DNA from: Clostridium cadaveris
GTDB lineage: Bacteria; Bacillota; Clostridia; Clostridiales; Clostridiaceae
Assembly: GCF_020911725.1 (NCBI RefSeq)
Contig: NZ_CP076620.1
Coordinates: 3,208,501-3,272,500 of the forward strand
DNA length: 64,000 nucleotides
Direction: 5' to 3'
The notes below the pieces were generated by a model that was given only the letters and a program-made list of their open reading frames with translations, had not been told where the DNA came from and searched no databases. Of this stretch, positions 19,442-30,597 are shown piece by piece (position 1 is the first letter of the stretch; every line of letters begins with the position of its first letter). The position numbers and the translations under genes were made by a program.

Positions 19442-22400
19442 CTATTCTTCTATAGCGGTTGTTATATCCTCTTTTACCAAATCTTTATCAGTGCTTAATT
19501 TTACACTTTTATATTTTGGCATTCCTGTACCAGCTGGTATCAACTTACCAATGATTACATTTTCTTTTAATCCTATTAATGGATCTATCTTTCCTTTAAT
19601 AGCAGCATCAGTAAGTACTCTGGTTGTTTCTTGGAATGATGCTGCTGATAAGAATGAATCTGTTGCTAGAGCCGCTTTTGTAATTCCTAGAAGTACTTGT
19701 TCTCCTTGTGCTTCTTCTCCTCCATTTGCGATAGCTCTTTCATTTTCTTCTCTAAAGTCAAACATATCTATCATTGTTCCTGGAAGTAAATCTGTATCTC
19801 CTGACTCTAGAACTTTAACTTTTCTAGTCATCTGTCTTACAACAACTTCTAGATGCTTATCATTGATGTCAACACCTTGAAGTCTATATACTTTTTGAAC
19901 TTCAGATAGAAGATATCTTCTAACACCATCTATTCCTTTTATTTTTAGAATATCATGAGGGTTTACTGAACCTTCAGTGATTTCATCTCCAGCTTCAATT
20001 ACATCATCCTTAGATACTTTTAATCTTGATCCAAATGGAATATCATATTCCTTTGTCTCTCCATCATTTCCTGTAACTATAACAGTTCTCTTTTTCTTAG
20101 TATCATCTATAGAAACAGTACCTGCTATTTCAGTTACTATAGCTAATCCCTTTGGCTTTCTAGCTTCAAATAATTCTTCAACTCTAGGTAGACCTTGAGT
20201 TATATCTGATCCAGCAACTCCACCTGTGTGGAATGTTCTCATTGTAAGCTGTGTTCCTGGTTCACCGATTGACTGAGCAGCTATAATACCAACAGATTCT
20301 CCTATATTTATTTTTTGTGCAGTCGCCATGTTCATTCCATAACACTTAGCACATACCCCTACTTTGCAATTACATGTAAATACTGATCTGATTTTAACTC
20401 TCTTAACTCCAGCATCACTTACTTTCTCTGCAAGATCTAAATCCATATAAGTATCTCTTGGAACTAAGACTTCTCCTGTTTTAGGATGAAGTATGTCTTC
20501 AGCATTATATCTACCTGTTAATCTCTCTGTTAGAGGTTCTATAACTTCATTTCCTTCTTTAATCTCAGAAACGTAAATACCTTCTTTAGTTCCACAGTCC
20601 TCATCTCTAACTATAACGTCCTGGCTAACGTCAACAAGTCTTCTTGTTAAGTAACCTGAGTCAGCAGTCTTAAGGGCTGTATCGGCATTACCCTTTCTAG
20701 CACCGTGTGTAGATATGAAATATTCAAGTACATCTAGACCTTCTCTAAATGAAGCTTTGATTGGACGTTCTATGATCTTACCTGATGGATTAGCCATAAG
20801 TCCTCTCATACCTGCAAGCTGCTTTATCTGAGATTTGGATCCTCTCGCTCCTGAGTCTGCCATCATGAATATTGGATTAAATCTATCCAAGTTATCCATA
20901 AGTGCATTCGCTACATCCTCAGTAGTTTGAGTCCATTTATCTATTACAGAGTTATATCTTTCATCTTCTGATATAAGACCTCTCTTATAAAGTTTTTCTA
21001 TCTTATCTACAGTAGCTTCAGCATCCTTTAGAAGATCAACTTTTTGAGCCGGAACTATCATATCTGATGCTGCAACGGTTATTGCACCTATTGTAGAATA
21101 GTGATATCCTTTAGCCTTGATTTTATCAAGCATTATTGAAGTTTCAGTTGGACCTAACTTCATATAGCACTTATCAACAATCTTACCTAGTTTCTTTTTA
21201 TCGACTAAGAAATCAACTTCTAATTTGAATTGATTTTCTTCTTTGCTTCTATCAACAAAACCTAATACTTGAGGGATAGACTCATTAAAGATAATCTTTC
21301 CAACAGTAGTATCAATTATTCCTTGTCTTTCTACTCCATCTATAACCTTTGTTAATCTAACTTTGACTTTAGCGTGAAGAGAAACAACTTTATTTTCATA
21401 AGCCATTACAGCTTCGTCTGCAGACATGAAGCATTTTCCTTCGCCTGGCTCACCGTCTTTATCTAGTGTCAAGTAATATGATCCTAAAATCATATCCTGA
21501 GTAGGTACACAAACCGGCTTACCATCTGATGGCTTTAATATGTTGCTAGCTGCAAGCATTAAGAATCTTGATTCTGCTTGTGCTTCTACTGACAAAGGCA
21601 CATGGACAGCCATCTGGTCTCCATCGAAGTCAGCATTGTACGCTGTACATGCTAATGGATGAAGTTTTATAGCTCTTCCATCAACTAGAACTGGTTGGAA
21701 TGCTTGAATTCCTAGTCTATGAAGTGTAGGAGCACGGTTTAATAATACTGGGTGATCTTGAATTACTTCTTCTAATACATCCCATACTTGAGCCTGAACT
21801 CTTTCAACCATTCTCTTAGCACTCTTAATATTGTGAGCTACTCCACTTTCAACAAGCTTCTTCATAACAAAAGGTTTAAATAACTCTAAAGCCATTTCCT
21901 TTGGAAGACCGCATTGGTACATCTTTAACTCTGGACCAACAACTATAACTGATCTACCAGAATAGTCAACTCTCTTACCAAGTAAGTTTTGTCTAAATCT
22001 TCCTTGCTTTCCTTTTAACATATCTGATAAAGATTTAAGAGGTCTGTTTCCAGGTCCTGTTACAGGTCTTCCTCTTCTACCATTATCAATAAGAGCATCT
22101 ACTGCTTCTTGAAGCATTCTCTTTTCATTTCTAACTATGATGTCTGGTGCTCCTAAATCTAATAGCTTTTTAAGTCTGTTATTTCTATTTATAACTCTTC
22201 TGTAAAGATCATTTAAGTCTGAAGTAGCAAATCTTCCTCCATCTAATTGAACCATTGGTCTTAAATCTGGTGGAATAACAGGTATTACACTGATTATCAT
22301 CCATTCTGGCTTATTTCTAGATTTTCTAAATGATTCGATTACCTCTAGTCTTCTTATTATTCTGATCTTCTTTTGACCCGTACTAGTCTTTAGTTCTTCT

Positions 22401-22978
22401 TTTAATTCCTTAGAGCCTCTCTCTAAGTCAATTTCTTCTAAAAGCTTCTCAACGGCTTCTGCACCCATTCCAGCCTCGAAACTTTCTTCACCATATTTAT
22501 CAACTGCTTCTGCATACTCCTTCTCATTTAAAAGTTGTTTCTTTAGAAGCGGAGTTTCTTTAGGATCTAGCACAACATATGAAGCGAAGTATAATATCTT
22601 CTCTAAAGATCTTGGTGACATATCAAGAAGTAATCCCATTCTAGATGGAATACCCTTGAAGTACCATATGTGAGATACAGGGGCAGCAAGTTCTATATGC
22701 CCCATTCTCTCACGTCTTACTTTAGCCTTAGTTACTTCAACACCACAACGGTCACAGACTATTCCTTTATATCTAACTCTCTTATATTTACCACAGTGAC
22801 ACTCCCAGTCTTTCATAGGTCCAAAAATTCTTTCACAGAAAAGACCATCTCTTTCTGGTTTTAGTGTTCTATAGTTAATAGTTTCTGGTTTCTTTATTTC
22901 TCCTCTAGACCATTCTCTTATTTGCTCTGGGGAAGCTAAACCAATTTGTATAGCATCAAAATTGTTTAATTCAAACAA
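19442..22978 (-). CDS. rpoC: RNA polymerase beta' subunit
   Basis: The beta' subunit forms the clamp and active site of RNA polymerase. The 1,178 residues include the N-terminal zinc site ([20 protein letters not shown]), the catalytic [16 protein letters not shown] near residue 450, the second zinc site (CGTKEG with [13 protein letters not shown]) and the trigger loop [16 protein letters not shown]. It follows rpoB by 21 bp. Length and domain order are normal; no large lineage insertion is seen. Confidence 0.98.
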   Translation of the reverse strand: MFELNNFDAIQIGLASPEQIREWSRGEIKKPETINYRTLKPERDGLFCERIFGPMKDWECHCGKYKRVRYKGIVCDRCGVEVTKAKVRRERMGHIELAAPVSHIWYFKGIPSRMGLLLDMSPRSLEKILYFASYVVLDPKETPLLKKQLLNEKEYAEAVDKYGEESFEAGMGAEAVEKLLEEIDLERGSKELKEELKTSTGQKKIRIIRRLEVIESFRKSRNKPEWMIISVIPVIPPDLRPMVQLDGGRFATSDLNDLYRRVINRNNRLKKLLDLGAPDIIVRNEKRMLQEAVDALIDNGRRGRPVTGPGNRPLKSLSDMLKGKQGRFRQNLLGKRVDYSGRSVIVVGPELKMYQCGLPKEMALELFKPFVMKKLVESGVAHNIKSAKRMVERVQAQVWDVLEEVIQDHPVLLNRAPTLHRLGIQAFQPVLVDGRAIKLHPLACTAYNADFDGDQMAVHVPLSVEAQAESRFLMLAASNILKPSDGKPVCVPTQDMILGSYYLTLDKDGEPGEGKCFMSADEAVMAYENKVVSLHAKVKVRLTKVIDGVERQGIIDTTVGKIIFNESIPQVLGFVDRSKEENQFKLEVDFLVDKKKLGKIVDKCYMKLGPTETSIMLDKIKAKGYHYSTIGAITVAASDMIVPAQKVDLLKDAEATVDKIEKLYKRGLISEDERYNSVIDKWTQTTEDVANALMDNLDRFNPIFMMADSGARGSKSQIKQLAGMRGLMANPSGKIIERPIKASFREGLDVLEYFISTHGARKGNADTALKTADSGYLTRRLVDVSQDVIVRDEDCGTKEGIYVSEIKEGNEVIEPLTERLTGRYNAEDILHPKTGEVLVPRDTYMDLDLAEKVSDAGVKRVKIRSVFTCNCKVGVCAKCYGMNMATAQKINIGESVGIIAAQSIGEPGTQLTMRTFHTGGVAGSDITQGLPRVEELFEARKPKGLAIVTEIAGTVSIDDTKKKRTVIVTGNDGETKEYDIPFGSRLKVSKDDVIEAGDEITEGSVNPHDILKIKGIDGVRRYLLSEVQKVYRLQGVDINDKHLEVVVRQMTRKVKVLESGDTDLLPGTMIDMFDFREENERAIANGGEEAQGEQVLLGITKAALATDSFLSAASFQETTRVLTDAAIKGKIDPLIGLKENVIIGKLIPAGTGMPKYKSVKLSTDKDLVKEDITTAIEE

Positions 22979-22999
22979 GGGTGTATCCTCCCTTCAAAA

Positions 23000-25900
23000 T
23001 TAGTGTTCATCATTAAATCCATCAATATCTAAATCTTCACTTTCAAGATCATCAAGATTAAGTGACTCATAATCTATTTCTTCAATATCATCTTCAAATT
23101 CATCATTCTCATCTTCATTCTCGCCTTCAGCATCAGTAGTTCCAGCATCATTTGCTAAAGTTGAAGGGTTTGGTTCATTTCCTTCTATATTAACTTCTAA
23201 ATCTTCCATATCTTCATCTACTGATTCTCTTATCTTGATTTCTTCATTCTCTTCATTATAAACTTTTACGTCTAAACATAAAGCTTGAAGTTCTTTGATA
23301 AGAACCTTGAATGATTCTGGGATACCTGGCTCTGGGATATTCTCTCCCTTTACAATAGCTTCGTATGTCTTAACTCTACCAACAACATCATCTGACTTAA
23401 CAGTTAGTATTTCTTGAAGAGTATGAGCTGATCCATAAGCTTCTAGAGCCCAAACTTCCATCTCTCCAAATCTCTGTCCTCCAAATTGAGCTTTACCACC
23501 AAGTGGCTGTTGAGTTACTAGTGAATAAGGTCCTGTAGATCTAGCATGTATCTTATCATCAACTAAGTGAGCAAGCTTTAAGATATACATGTAACCAACA
23601 GTTACTCTATTATCGAAAGGCTCTCCCGTTCTTCCATCGTAAAGAACAGTCTTACCATCTCTTGCATAACCCGCCATCTCTAAGCAATCCTCAATATTTT
23701 GCTCTGTTGCACCATCAAATACTGGAGTAGCTATATGCCATCCTAATTTAGATGCTGCTAAACCTAAGTGGACCTCTAAAACCTGACCGATGTTCATACG
23801 TGATGGTACACCTAGAGGGTTTAAGCAGATTTGAAGTGGTCTTCCATCTGGTAAGAATGGCATATCTTCTTCTGGTAATATTCTAGAGATAACCCCCTTA
23901 TTACCGTGACGTCCTGCCATTTTATCTCCAACAGATATCTTTCTCTTTTGTGCTATATAACATCTAACAAGTTCGTTTACTCCTGGTGTTAATTCATCAC
24001 CATTCTCTCTAGTAAACACTTTTATATCAACTATGATACCAGCTTCACCATGAGGAACTCTTAAAGATGTATCTCTAACTTCCCTAGCCTTTTCACCAAA
24101 TATAGCTCTAAGTAATCTTTCTTCAGCAGTAAGCTCTGTTTCTCCCTTTGGGGTAACTTTTCCTACTAATATGTCTCCAGATCTAACTTCAGCACCTATT
24201 CTTATGATACCTCTTTCGTCGATATCTTTAAGTGCATCTTCACCAACATTCGGTATATCCCTTGTGATTTCTTCTGGTCCTAATTTAGTATCTCTAGCTT
24301 CACATTCATATTCTTCTATATGAATAGAAGTAAATACATCGTCTCTTACAAGCTGCTCTGAAATAAGCATAGCATCCTCGTAATTGTATCCTTCCCAAGT
24401 TATGAAGCCCATTCTTATGTTCTTACCTAATCCAATTTCACCTAAGTCAGTTGATGGTCCGTCAGCTAATACAGAACCAATTTCTACTTTCTCACCTTTA
24501 TCAACTATAGGTCTTTGGTTTATACATGTTCCTGGGTTAGATCTCTTAAACTTAAGAAGTCTATAAGAATCTATACCACCATCAGAATCTCTCTTAACTC
24601 TAACTTCGTTAGCGCTAACATATACTACTTCGCCAGCATTTTTAGCTTTTGGGAGTACTCCTGAATCAACAGCAGCCTTATACTCTATCCCTGTTCCAAC
24701 TATTGGAGCCTGTGGCTTTAATAGTGGTACTGCCTGACGTTGCATGTTGGCTCCCATAAGTGCTCTAGATGCATCGTCATTTTCAAGGAATGGTATCATT
24801 GCTGTAGCAACAGAAACTATCTGTCTTGGTGATATATCCATAAGGTCTACATCTTCTCTTGGAATGATAAGTATGTCATCCTTAGATCTGACAGTTATCT
24901 TCTTATCTAAGAATAATCCATCTTCACCTATTAGCTCATTAGACTGAGCAATAACATATCTATCTTCTTCATCAGCTGTAAAATATCTTATCTCGTTTGT
25001 AACAACACCTGTAGCTTTATCTATAATTCTATATGGAGTTTCTATAAATCCATATTCATTAACTCTTGCATAAGTGGCTAATGAGTTAATAAGTCCTATG
25101 TTTGGTCCTTCCGGAGTTTCTATAGGACACATTCTACCATAATGAGAATGGTGAACGTCTCTAACTTCGAATCCAGCTCTTTCTCTTGAAAGACCTCCTG
25201 GTCCTAATGCTGAAAGTCTTCTTTTATGAGTAAGTTCTGAAAGTGGGTTAGTTTGATCCATGAACTGTGATAGCTGAGAACTTCCAAAGAACTCTTTTAT
25301 AGCTGCAGCTACTGGTCTAATATTTATAAGAACCTGTGGAGTTATTCCTTCTTGGTCTTGAATAGTCATTCTCTCCTTAACTACTCTTTCCATTCTAGAA
25401 AGTCCAATTCTAAATTGGTTTTGTAGAAGCTCTCCAACAGATCTTAATCTTCTGTTTCCTAAGTGATCTATATCATCTACATAACCTATTGCATATGGTA
25501 ATCCAAGTTCATAACTAATAGTTGCATAGATATCATCTCTGATTATATGCTTAGGTATTAATTTAGTTAAATTCTTTTTAATCTGTTCTTTTAGCTCTTC
25601 TTCATCAGAATAATTGTCTAAAAGCTCTTTTAAAGTTGGGTAATGAACCCTTTCTTTAATATTTAAAGTGCTTATATCGAAATTAACATGTGCTTGTAAA
25701 TCAACAAAGTGATTTCCTATTACTCTTAAAACTTTGTCTTCGACAATTATATCAACAGAATTTATACCAGCATTTTGTATTTTTAATGCCATCTCTCTTG
25801 ATATCTTTTCACCCTTAGACACGAAAATTTCTCCAGTTTCACCATTTACAACATCTTCTGCTGCTATTTGGTTAGAAATCCTAAGATTTAATGCTAATTT

Positions 25901-26731
25901 CTTGTTGAATTTATATCTACCAACTTTTGATAAATCATATCTCTTTGCATCAAAGAATAAAGATTCAATTAAAGATACTGCACTATCAACTGTAGGAGGT
26001 TCGCCCGGTCTCAATCTCTTATAGATTTCGAGTAAAGCTTCCTCTTTTGTCTTAGTGTTGTCTTTCTCTATTGTTGCTCTTAATCTTTCATCTTCGCCAA
26101 AATAATCAATTATTTCAGCATCACTACCATAACCCATTGCTCTTGCAAGTATAGTTATTGGAAGTTTTCTTGTTTTATCAATCCTTACATATATAACATC
26201 ATTAGAGTCTGTTTCGTACTCTAACCATGCTCCTCTGTTAGGAATAACAGTAGATGCAAATAACTCTTTTCCTGACTTATCTCTTGCCTCGCTATAATAA
26301 ACCCCTGGTGATCTCACAAGCTGGCTTACTATAACTCTCTCAGCACCATTTATTATAAATGTGCCTTGCTCTGTCATTAGTGGGAAATCTCCCATAAATA
26401 CTTCTTGATCTTTTATTTCGCCTGTTTCAGTATTATGAAGTCTGACCTTAACCTTTAGAGGAGCTGCATAAGTTGCATCTCTCTCTTTGCATTCCTCGAC
26501 AGAATACTTGATATTATCCCTGTCTAAGTGAAAATCAATAAACTCAAGCACAAGGTTACCAGTATAGTTGGTAATAGGGTTAATATCGTCGAACACTTCA
26601 TATAAGCCTTCTTCCAAGAACCAATTATACGAATCTAATTGGACCTCTATAAGATTAGGCATATCAATTACTTCTTTTACCTTACCAAAACTCATCCTTG
26701 TTCTTTTTCCGTTTTGAATAGGATGTACCAT
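23000..26731 (-). CDS. rpoB: RNA polymerase beta subunit
   Basis: The beta subunit carries the RNA exit side of the catalytic centre and the rifampicin pocket. I start the 1,243-residue protein at ATG 26731 ([18 protein letters not shown]), which has AGGGGTGA upstream; the 26 residues further upstream have no family match. The rifampicin region [20 protein letters not shown] with [10 protein letters not shown] is wild type. The last 70 or so residues form a strongly acidic tail (for example [18 protein letters not shown]) beyond the conserved C-terminus. Confidence 0.97.
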   Translation of the reverse strand: MVHPIQNGKRTRMSFGKVKEVIDMPNLIEVQLDSYNWFLEEGLYEVFDDINPITNYTGNLVLEFIDFHLDRDNIKYSVEECKERDATYAAPLKVKVRLHNTETGEIKDQEVFMGDFPLMTEQGTFIINGAERVIVSQLVRSPGVYYSEARDKSGKELFASTVIPNRGAWLEYETDSNDVIYVRIDKTRKLPITILARAMGYGSDAEIIDYFGEDERLRATIEKDNTKTKEEALLEIYKRLRPGEPPTVDSAVSLIESLFFDAKRYDLSKVGRYKFNKKLALNLRISNQIAAEDVVNGETGEIFVSKGEKISREMALKIQNAGINSVDIIVEDKVLRVIGNHFVDLQAHVNFDISTLNIKERVHYPTLKELLDNYSDEEELKEQIKKNLTKLIPKHIIRDDIYATISYELGLPYAIGYVDDIDHLGNRRLRSVGELLQNQFRIGLSRMERVVKERMTIQDQEGITPQVLINIRPVAAAIKEFFGSSQLSQFMDQTNPLSELTHKRRLSALGPGGLSRERAGFEVRDVHHSHYGRMCPIETPEGPNIGLINSLATYARVNEYGFIETPYRIIDKATGVVTNEIRYFTADEEDRYVIAQSNELIGEDGLFLDKKITVRSKDDILIIPREDVDLMDISPRQIVSVATAMIPFLENDDASRALMGANMQRQAVPLLKPQAPIVGTGIEYKAAVDSGVLPKAKNAGEVVYVSANEVRVKRDSDGGIDSYRLLKFKRSNPGTCINQRPIVDKGEKVEIGSVLADGPSTDLGEIGLGKNIRMGFITWEGYNYEDAMLISEQLVRDDVFTSIHIEEYECEARDTKLGPEEITRDIPNVGEDALKDIDERGIIRIGAEVRSGDILVGKVTPKGETELTAEERLLRAIFGEKAREVRDTSLRVPHGEAGIIVDIKVFTRENGDELTPGVNELVRCYIAQKRKISVGDKMAGRHGNKGVISRILPEEDMPFLPDGRPLQICLNPLGVPSRMNIGQVLEVHLGLAASKLGWHIATPVFDGATEQNIEDCLEMAGYARDGKTVLYDGRTGEPFDNRVTVGYMYILKLAHLVDDKIHARSTGPYSLVTQQPLGGKAQFGGQRFGEMEVWALEAYGSAHTLQEILTVKSDDVVGRVKTYEAIVKGENIPEPGIPESFKVLIKELQALCLDVKVYNEENEEIKIRESVDEDMEDLEVNIEGNEPNPSTLANDAGTTDAEGENEDENDEFEDDIEEIDYESLNLDDLESEDLDIDGFNDEH

Positions 26732-26907
26732 TAAGCCTTCACCCCTTGTATAAACTAAAATAGCCACAAGCATAATATCCCTAAGGACTTTTATGCTTCT
26801 GGATTGCATACAACATCATCATATAAGTGTAACCATATAAATGAAAATAATTCAATTTCTATACCTTTTTATCAAATTTACTCCTATATAGAATAGTACA
26901 TTTAATA

Positions 26908-26936
26908 ATGGTATCACAACAAAAACAACTAGTCAA
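26908..26936 (-). promoter_or_regulatory. Candidate promoter of rpoBC
   Basis: On the minus strand, -35 TTGACT (26931-26936) and a weaker -10 TACCAT (26908-26913) are 17 bp apart. It lies just after the hairpin that follows rplL, giving a leader of about 170 nt before rpoB. This suggests that rpoBC is partly uncoupled from rplJL. Confidence 0.55.
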
Positions 26937-26945
26937 TAGCATAGC

Positions 26946-26979
26946 CTAAAAAAGAGGCACTTTATTAGTAAAGTGCCTC
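26946..26979 (-). terminator. Terminator or attenuator between rplL and rpoB
   Basis: GAGGCACTTTA (26969-26979) pairs with TAAAGTGCCTC (26954-26964) around a 4-nt loop, followed on the minus strand by a run of six T. It is a textbook intrinsic terminator after rplL. In other bacteria this position is a partial attenuator that lowers rpoBC relative to rplJL. Confidence 0.85.
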
Positions 26980-27002
26980 ATTATTTTAAATGCGTATTTT
27001 TA

Positions 27003-27368
27003 CTACTTAACTTCTACAGTAGCTCCAACTTCAGCAAGCTTAGCCTTTATAGCTTCTGCTTCGTCCTTAGAAACGCCTTCTTTTAATGTCTTAGGTGCTC
27101 CGTCAACTACTTCCTTAGCATCCTTTAATCCTAAGCCAGTTAACTCTCTAACTACCTTTATAACCTTGATCTTTTCAGATCCAGCACTTGCAAGTACTAC
27201 ATCAAACTCTGTCTTTTCTTCTGCTGCTGCTCCTGCTGCTGCTGCTCCTGCTGCTGCAACTGGTGCTGCTGCACTTACTCCGAATTCTTCTTCGCAAGCC
27301 TTTACTAAATCATTTAATTCTAAAACGCTCATTTCTTTTATAGCTTCTATAATTTGCTCTTTTGTCAT
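27003..27368 (-). CDS. rplL: 50S ribosomal protein L7/L12
   Basis: L7/L12 forms the mobile stalk that recruits and activates translational GTPases. The 121-residue protein starts [13 protein letters not shown] at ATG 27368, eight bases after GGAGG. The N-terminal dimer domain is followed by an alanine-rich hinge (residues about 36-52) and the C-terminal domain with [20 protein letters not shown]. An upstream in-frame start (27383) would include the ribosome binding site. Confidence 0.97.
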   Translation of the reverse strand: MTKEQIIEAIKEMSVLELNDLVKACEEEFGVSAAAPVAAAGAAAAGAAAEEKTEFDVVLASAGSEKIKVIKVVRELTGLGLKDAKEVVDGAPKTLKEGVSKDEAEAIKAKLAEVGATVEVK

Positions 27369-27424
27369 TATTGACACCTCCACATTTCGTTAATATTATG
27401 ATTTGATTTCTTTTTTCTTATCTA

Positions 27425-27922
27425 CTATTCAGCAGATTCCTTGCTTTCTTTGATTGCATTTAAAAGGTATGCAAACTTTGAAAGTGGTGACTTGATACTT
27501 CCAAGAAGTTTTGCAATAAGAATATCCTTTGAAGGTATGTTTGCTAATTGCTTTACCTTATCTGCATCATATATCTCACCTTGTACTAAACCAGCTTTAA
27601 GTTCAAGTTTCTTATGAGTCTTTGCAAAATCATTTAATATTCTTGCTGGTGCAGTTACATCATCATAACCAATAGCTATTGATATTGGTCCTTGTAAATG
27701 CTCATCTAAGCCTTCGATTCCTAGTTCCTTAGCTGCAAGAATAACTAAAGTATTCTTGTAAACTTTATATTCAACTCCAGCTTCTCTTAAAGACTTTCTT
27801 AGTTGAGTATCTTCTTCAACAGTTAATCCTTGATAACTAGCAAGAATTACTGATTGAGATTTTTGTAATTTTTCTTTTATCTCTTCAACTTTAGCTTGCT
27901 TCATTTGTCTGTTCTTGTTCAC
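27425..27922 (-). CDS. rplJ: 50S ribosomal protein L10
   Basis: L10 anchors L7/L12 dimers to the ribosome and represses its own operon by binding the leader. The 165 residues start [18 protein letters not shown] after a GTG at 27922. A GTG four codons earlier (27934) overlaps the GGAGG site itself and cannot be the start. [20 protein letters not shown] is the family landmark. It lies 56 bp before rplL and behind a typical L10 leader. Confidence 0.93.
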   Translation of the reverse strand: MNKNRQMKQAKVEEIKEKLQKSQSVILASYQGLTVEEDTQLRKSLREAGVEYKVYKNTLVILAAKELGIEGLDEHLQGPISIAIGYDDVTAPARILNDFAKTHKKLELKAGLVQGEIYDADKVKQLANIPSKDILIAKLLGSIKSPLSKFAYLLNAIKESKESAE

Positions 27923-27961
27923 TACGCGTGCCACCTCCTCACAGTTAATAAACTGCTTATT

Positions 27962-28070
27962 CTATAAAACAAAGGCCTTCCCGCAGACGCAAGAAGACCA
28001 CACATTAATCTATGTTATGGATCCTCGGTAGGTAGTAATCGTTACGCTCTCGCACCTACGGTCTACGGAT
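27962..28070 (-). promoter_or_regulatory. L10 leader (L10/L12-binding autoregulatory RNA)
   Basis: On the minus strand the leader has the recognisable core CCGTAGACCGTAGGTGCGAG with ACTACCTACCGAGG, where GTAGGT pairs with ACCTAC. It ends in a GC-rich hairpin GGTCTTCTTGCG/CGGGAAGGCC (27974-27999) followed by TTTGTTTT, an intrinsic attenuator. The family is known to bind L10 with L12 and lower rplJL expression; here it lies exactly between the rplJ promoter and rplJ. Confidence 0.9.
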
Positions 28071-28091
28071 ATATTGTTTTTCAACTATTAT

Positions 28092-28120
28092 AGTATACTA
28101 CAAAGACCTTTGCATGTCAA
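28092..28120 (-). promoter_or_regulatory. Sigma-A promoter of rplJL
   Basis: On the minus strand, -35 TTGACA (28115-28120) and -10 TATACT (28092-28097) are exactly 17 bp apart. The -35 begins two bases beyond the rplA stop codon. It drives the L10 leader, rplJ and rplL. Confidence 0.85.
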
Positions 28121-28122
28121 TA

Positions 28123-28812
28123 CTATTCTAATACTTTTGATGAATTAACTTTAACTCCAGGTCCCATTGTGCTAGAAACAGATATAGATTTAATATATTG
28201 TCCCTTAGCAGCTGCTGGTTTAGCCTTTATAAGTGCTTCCATTAGAACTTTAAAGTTTTCAGCTAATTTTTCAGCTCCAAAAGATTTCTTTCCTAGTGGA
28301 ACGTGAACGATAGAAGTTTTATCAACTCTATATTCAACCTTACCAGCTTTAATCTCTTGAACGGCTTTAGCCACATCAAATGTAACTGTTCCTGATTTTG
28401 GATTTGGCATTAATCCCTTAGGTCCTAAAACTCTTCCTAGTCTTCCTACTACTCCCATCATGTCTGGTGTAGCAACAACTACGTCAAAGTCAAACCAATT
28501 TTCTTTTTGGATCTTTTCTACTAAATCCTCTGCTCCAACAAATTCTGCTCCAGCTTCTTGAGCTTCCTTCACTTTATCTCCCTTAGCAAAAACTAAAACT
28601 TTAACAGTTTTTCCAGTTCCATGAGGAAGAACAACAGCACCTCTAACTTGTTGATCAGCGTGTCTTGGATCTACACCTAATCTTACAGCTAATTCAATTG
28701 TTTCATCGAACTTAGCCTTTGCAGTCTTAACAGCTAATTCCATAGCTTCTACTGGTGTATATAAAGCGTTCTTATCTACTAACTTTGCACTCTCGATATA
28801 ATTCTTTCCCAT
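28123..28812 (-). CDS. rplA: 50S ribosomal protein L1
   Basis: L1 forms the mobile stalk that helps release E-site tRNA, and it represses its own mRNA. The 229 residues start [20 protein letters not shown] and include [20 protein letters not shown] and [20 protein letters not shown], the rRNA-binding region. Its leader repeats the L1-binding sequence of 23S rRNA (28828-28855), with the ribosome binding site immediately after. Confidence 0.98.
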   Translation of the reverse strand: MGKNYIESAKLVDKNALYTPVEAMELAVKTAKAKFDETIELAVRLGVDPRHADQQVRGAVVLPHGTGKTVKVLVFAKGDKVKEAQEAGAEFVGAEDLVEKIQKENWFDFDVVVATPDMMGVVGRLGRVLGPKGLMPNPKSGTVTFDVAKAVQEIKAGKVEYRVDKTSIVHVPLGKKSFGAEKLAENFKVLMEALIKAKPAAAKGQYIKSISVSSTMGPGVKVNSSKVLE

Positions 28813-28827
28813 TATTAAGCCTCCTTT

Positions 28828-28855
28828 GTGGTATTAACGGCAGTTACCTCCCACC
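28828..28855 (-). promoter_or_regulatory. L1-binding-site mimic before rplA
   Basis: The 28-nt minus-strand segment begins GGTGGGAGG and ends AATACCAC. These ends pair as GTGG/CCAC and match the two halves of the L1 site in 23S rRNA (GGTGGGAGG and GGATACCACC at 62283-62344 in this window). The GGAGG of rplA lies three bases beyond it, so bound L1 could block initiation. Confidence 0.7.
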
Positions 28856-28867
28856 ATTTAAACATAA

Positions 28868-29293
28868 TTAATCTTCAACAACTATTCCCATGCTCTTAGC
28901 TGTTCCTTCGATCATGCTCATAGCCGCTTCTACTGAAGCCGCATTTAAATCTGGCATCTTAGTTTCTGCAATTTCTCTTACTTTATCTCTTGAAATCTTA
29001 GCAACTTTTGTCTTGTTTGGAACACCTGAACCACTTTCGATTCCAACAGCCTTCTTTAATAATACCGCTGCTGGTGGTGTCTTAAGTATAAAACTAAAAG
29101 ATCTGTCTTGATATACAGTAATTACTACTGGAATTATTAATCCAGCTTGATTTGCAGTTTTTGCATTGAACTCCTTACAGAATCCCATAATGTTAACTCC
29201 GTGTTGTCCTAATGCAGGTCCAACTGGTGGTGCTGGAGTCGCCTTTCCTGCAGGAAGTTGAAGTTTGATCATTCCTGTAACTTTCTTAGCCAT
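28868..29293 (-). CDS. rplK: 50S ribosomal protein L11
   Basis: L11 binds the GTPase-associated centre of 23S rRNA and is needed for RelA activation and thiopeptide binding. The 141 residues start [20 protein letters not shown] with [21 protein letters not shown], then the RNA-binding C-terminal domain. It precedes rplA by 55 bp; both genes have an L1-site-like element before them. Confidence 0.98.
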   Translation of the reverse strand: MAKKVTGMIKLQLPAGKATPAPPVGPALGQHGVNIMGFCKEFNAKTANQAGLIIPVVITVYQDRSFSFILKTPPAAVLLKKAVGIESGSGVPNKTKVAKISRDKVREIAETKMPDLNAASVEAAMSMIEGTAKSMGIVVED

Positions 29294-29312
29294 GAGTTAT
29301 TCCTCCTATACT

Positions 29313-29340
29313 GTGGTTATACGGGTTTACACCCTCCCAC
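29313..29340 (-). promoter_or_regulatory. L1-binding-site mimic before rplK
   Basis: The 28-nt minus-strand segment begins GTGGGAGG and ends AACCAC; the ends pair and a GGGT/ACCC hairpin forms inside. It resembles the element before rplA and the L1 site of 23S rRNA. It is followed six bases later by the GGAGG of rplK. L1 control upstream of rplK is known in E. coli. Confidence 0.7.
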
Positions 29341-29372
29341 TTACTAAGACTTTTCGTCTCGTGAATATTATA

Positions 29373-29915
29373 TTAATCTAATTTTTCAACTTGGTTAAAT
29401 TCTAGTTCAGCTAATGTATCTCTGCCAAACATGTTAACCAAAGCTTTTATCTTGTGCTTTTCAAGGTTTATTTCTTGAATAACAGCAATAAACTCTCTTA
29501 AAGGTCCTGCTGTAACCTTGACACTTTCTCCTACCTCCAAATCTAAATCTATAGGAGTTTCCATTATGCCCATAGATTCAACTTCTTCATCGGTAAGCGG
29601 AACAGGTTTAGATCCTGGTCCTACAAATCCTGTAACTCCTCTGGTATTTCTAACTACATACCATGATTCGTCAGTCATTATCATTTTAATCAACACATAT
29701 CCAGGGAATTTCTTCTTTACAACTACCTTCTGCTTCCCGTCCTTTTCTTCAACGACTTCTTCAGTAGGCACTTCTACAAAGTGTATTGAATCTTGTAAAT
29801 TTCTATTTTCAATAGTTTTTTCAAGAGTCGCTTTAACTTTATTTTCATACCCAGAATATGTGTGTACTACGTACCATCTAGCTTTTTCTCCCATAATTTT
29901 AGGGATGTTAAACAT
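29373..29915 (-). CDS. nusG: Transcription antitermination/pausing factor NusG
   Basis: NusG binds elongating RNA polymerase and affects pausing, Rho action and coupling with ribosomes. The 180 residues contain the NGN domain (ARWYVVHTYSGYENKVKATL at residues 12-31) and a C-terminal KOW domain (VGESVKVTAGPLREFIAVI). The ATG at 29915 is preferred because AAGGAGG lies just upstream. It lies between secE and rplK as in most bacteria. Confidence 0.97.
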   Translation of the reverse strand: MFNIPKIMGEKARWYVVHTYSGYENKVKATLEKTIENRNLQDSIHFVEVPTEEVVEEKDGKQKVVVKKKFPGYVLIKMIMTDESWYVVRNTRGVTGFVGPGSKPVPLTDEEVESMGIMETPIDLDLEVGESVKVTAGPLREFIAVIQEINLEKHKIKALVNMFGRDTLAELEFNQVEKLD

Positions 29916-29934
29916 CCCAACCTCCTTTTTAAAT

Positions 29935-30189
29935 TTAAATTAGTTTAGCAATTAAATCAAAGAGGTTTTTGAAAACTATGTCAACTCCGCCTATAAATAA
30001 AATATAGATCAAACAAAAAGTAGCTACTGCTATTGATGCCTTTTTAACATCCTTTTTATCTGGCCAAGTTATTCTCTTTATTTCAGCCTTAACCTCTTTA
30101 AGGAATTTGAAAAATTTAGAGAATATATTTTTAGATTCCTTATTTTTTTTAACTTGGTCCTTCTTTGTATTATTTACATCTAAAGCCAT
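29935..30189 (-). CDS. secE: Preprotein translocase subunit SecE
   Basis: SecE clamps the two halves of the SecY channel. The 84-residue protein has a lysine-rich cytosolic N-terminus, the conserved amphipathic EVKAEIKRITWPDKKDVKKA, and one C-terminal membrane span. I start it at ATG 30189 (MALDVNNTKKDQ), about ten bases after AAGGA; a GTG three codons earlier lies next to that site and is less likely. Confidence 0.95.
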   Translation of the reverse strand: MALDVNNTKKDQVKKNKESKNIFSKFFKFLKEVKAEIKRITWPDKKDVKKASIAVATFCLIYILFIGGVDIVFKNLFDLIAKLI

Positions 30190-30231
30190 ATTATTCACAT
30201 CCTTAAAATAATAATAGGTGTGAGGTCTAAA

Positions 30232-30381
30232 CTACTTAGTCTCTTTGTGAAGAGTATGTTTTTGACAGAATTTACAATACTTCTTTAATTCTAGTCTGTC
30301 TGGATCATTCTTCTTGTTCTTCATTGAGTTATAATTTCTTTGCTTACACTCAGTACATGCTAATGTTACCTTAACTCTCAT
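30232..30381 (-). CDS. rpmG: 50S ribosomal protein L33
   Basis: L33 lies near the E site of the 50S subunit. The frame gives 49 residues, [19 protein letters not shown] at the start and HTLHKETK at the end. It is the zinc form, with CTEC and CKFC. It heads the rpmG-secE-nusG-rplK-rplA group, as usual in Firmicutes, and has a promoter about 75 bp upstream of its start. Confidence 0.96.
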   Translation of the reverse strand: MRVKVTLACTECKQRNYNSMKNKKNDPDRLELKKYCKFCQKHTLHKETK

Positions 30382-30452
30382 GATGTGCACCTCCATTTAT
30401 ATATCTATAGAAAGCTCATATTCTGTAGCTTTTCGTTGCGTATTACCTACAT

Positions 30453-30481
30453 ACTTTATCATAATTCAAAAATTGTGTCAA
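30453..30481 (-). promoter_or_regulatory. Sigma-A promoter of rpmG-secE-nusG-rplKA
   Basis: On the minus strand, -35 TTGACA (30476-30481) and -10 TAAAGT (30453-30458) are 17 bp apart. It lies in the spacer behind the second tuf gene and gives a leader of about 65 nt before rpmG. Confidence 0.75.
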
Positions 30482-30564
30482 CTTGTATTTGTTGCACCAA
30501 GCGCCACTCTCTCCTAAATTAAATCAATAAGTTCTATGTAGTATAAAACAGTTTTATTTCACAA

Positions 30565-30587
30565 AGGACTAGGTAACCCCTAGTCCT
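30565..30587 (-). terminator. Likely terminator after the second tuf gene
   Basis: AGGACTAGG (30565-30573) pairs with CCTAGTCCT (30579-30587) around a 5-nt loop, 22 bp after the tuf stop. The minus-strand tract after it is only moderately T-rich (TTTGTG), so it may be leaky. Confidence 0.6.
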
Positions 30588-30597
30588 ATGAAAATTA

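Noticed and set aside
26732..26809. Upstream extension of RpoB by 26 residues
   Set aside because: The added residues do not fit the family, and the ATG at 26731 has a suitable ribosome binding site.
27220..27270. Repeated GCTGCT-type tract
   Set aside because: It encodes the alanine-rich hinge of L7/L12, normal for this protein, and is not a separate repeat element.
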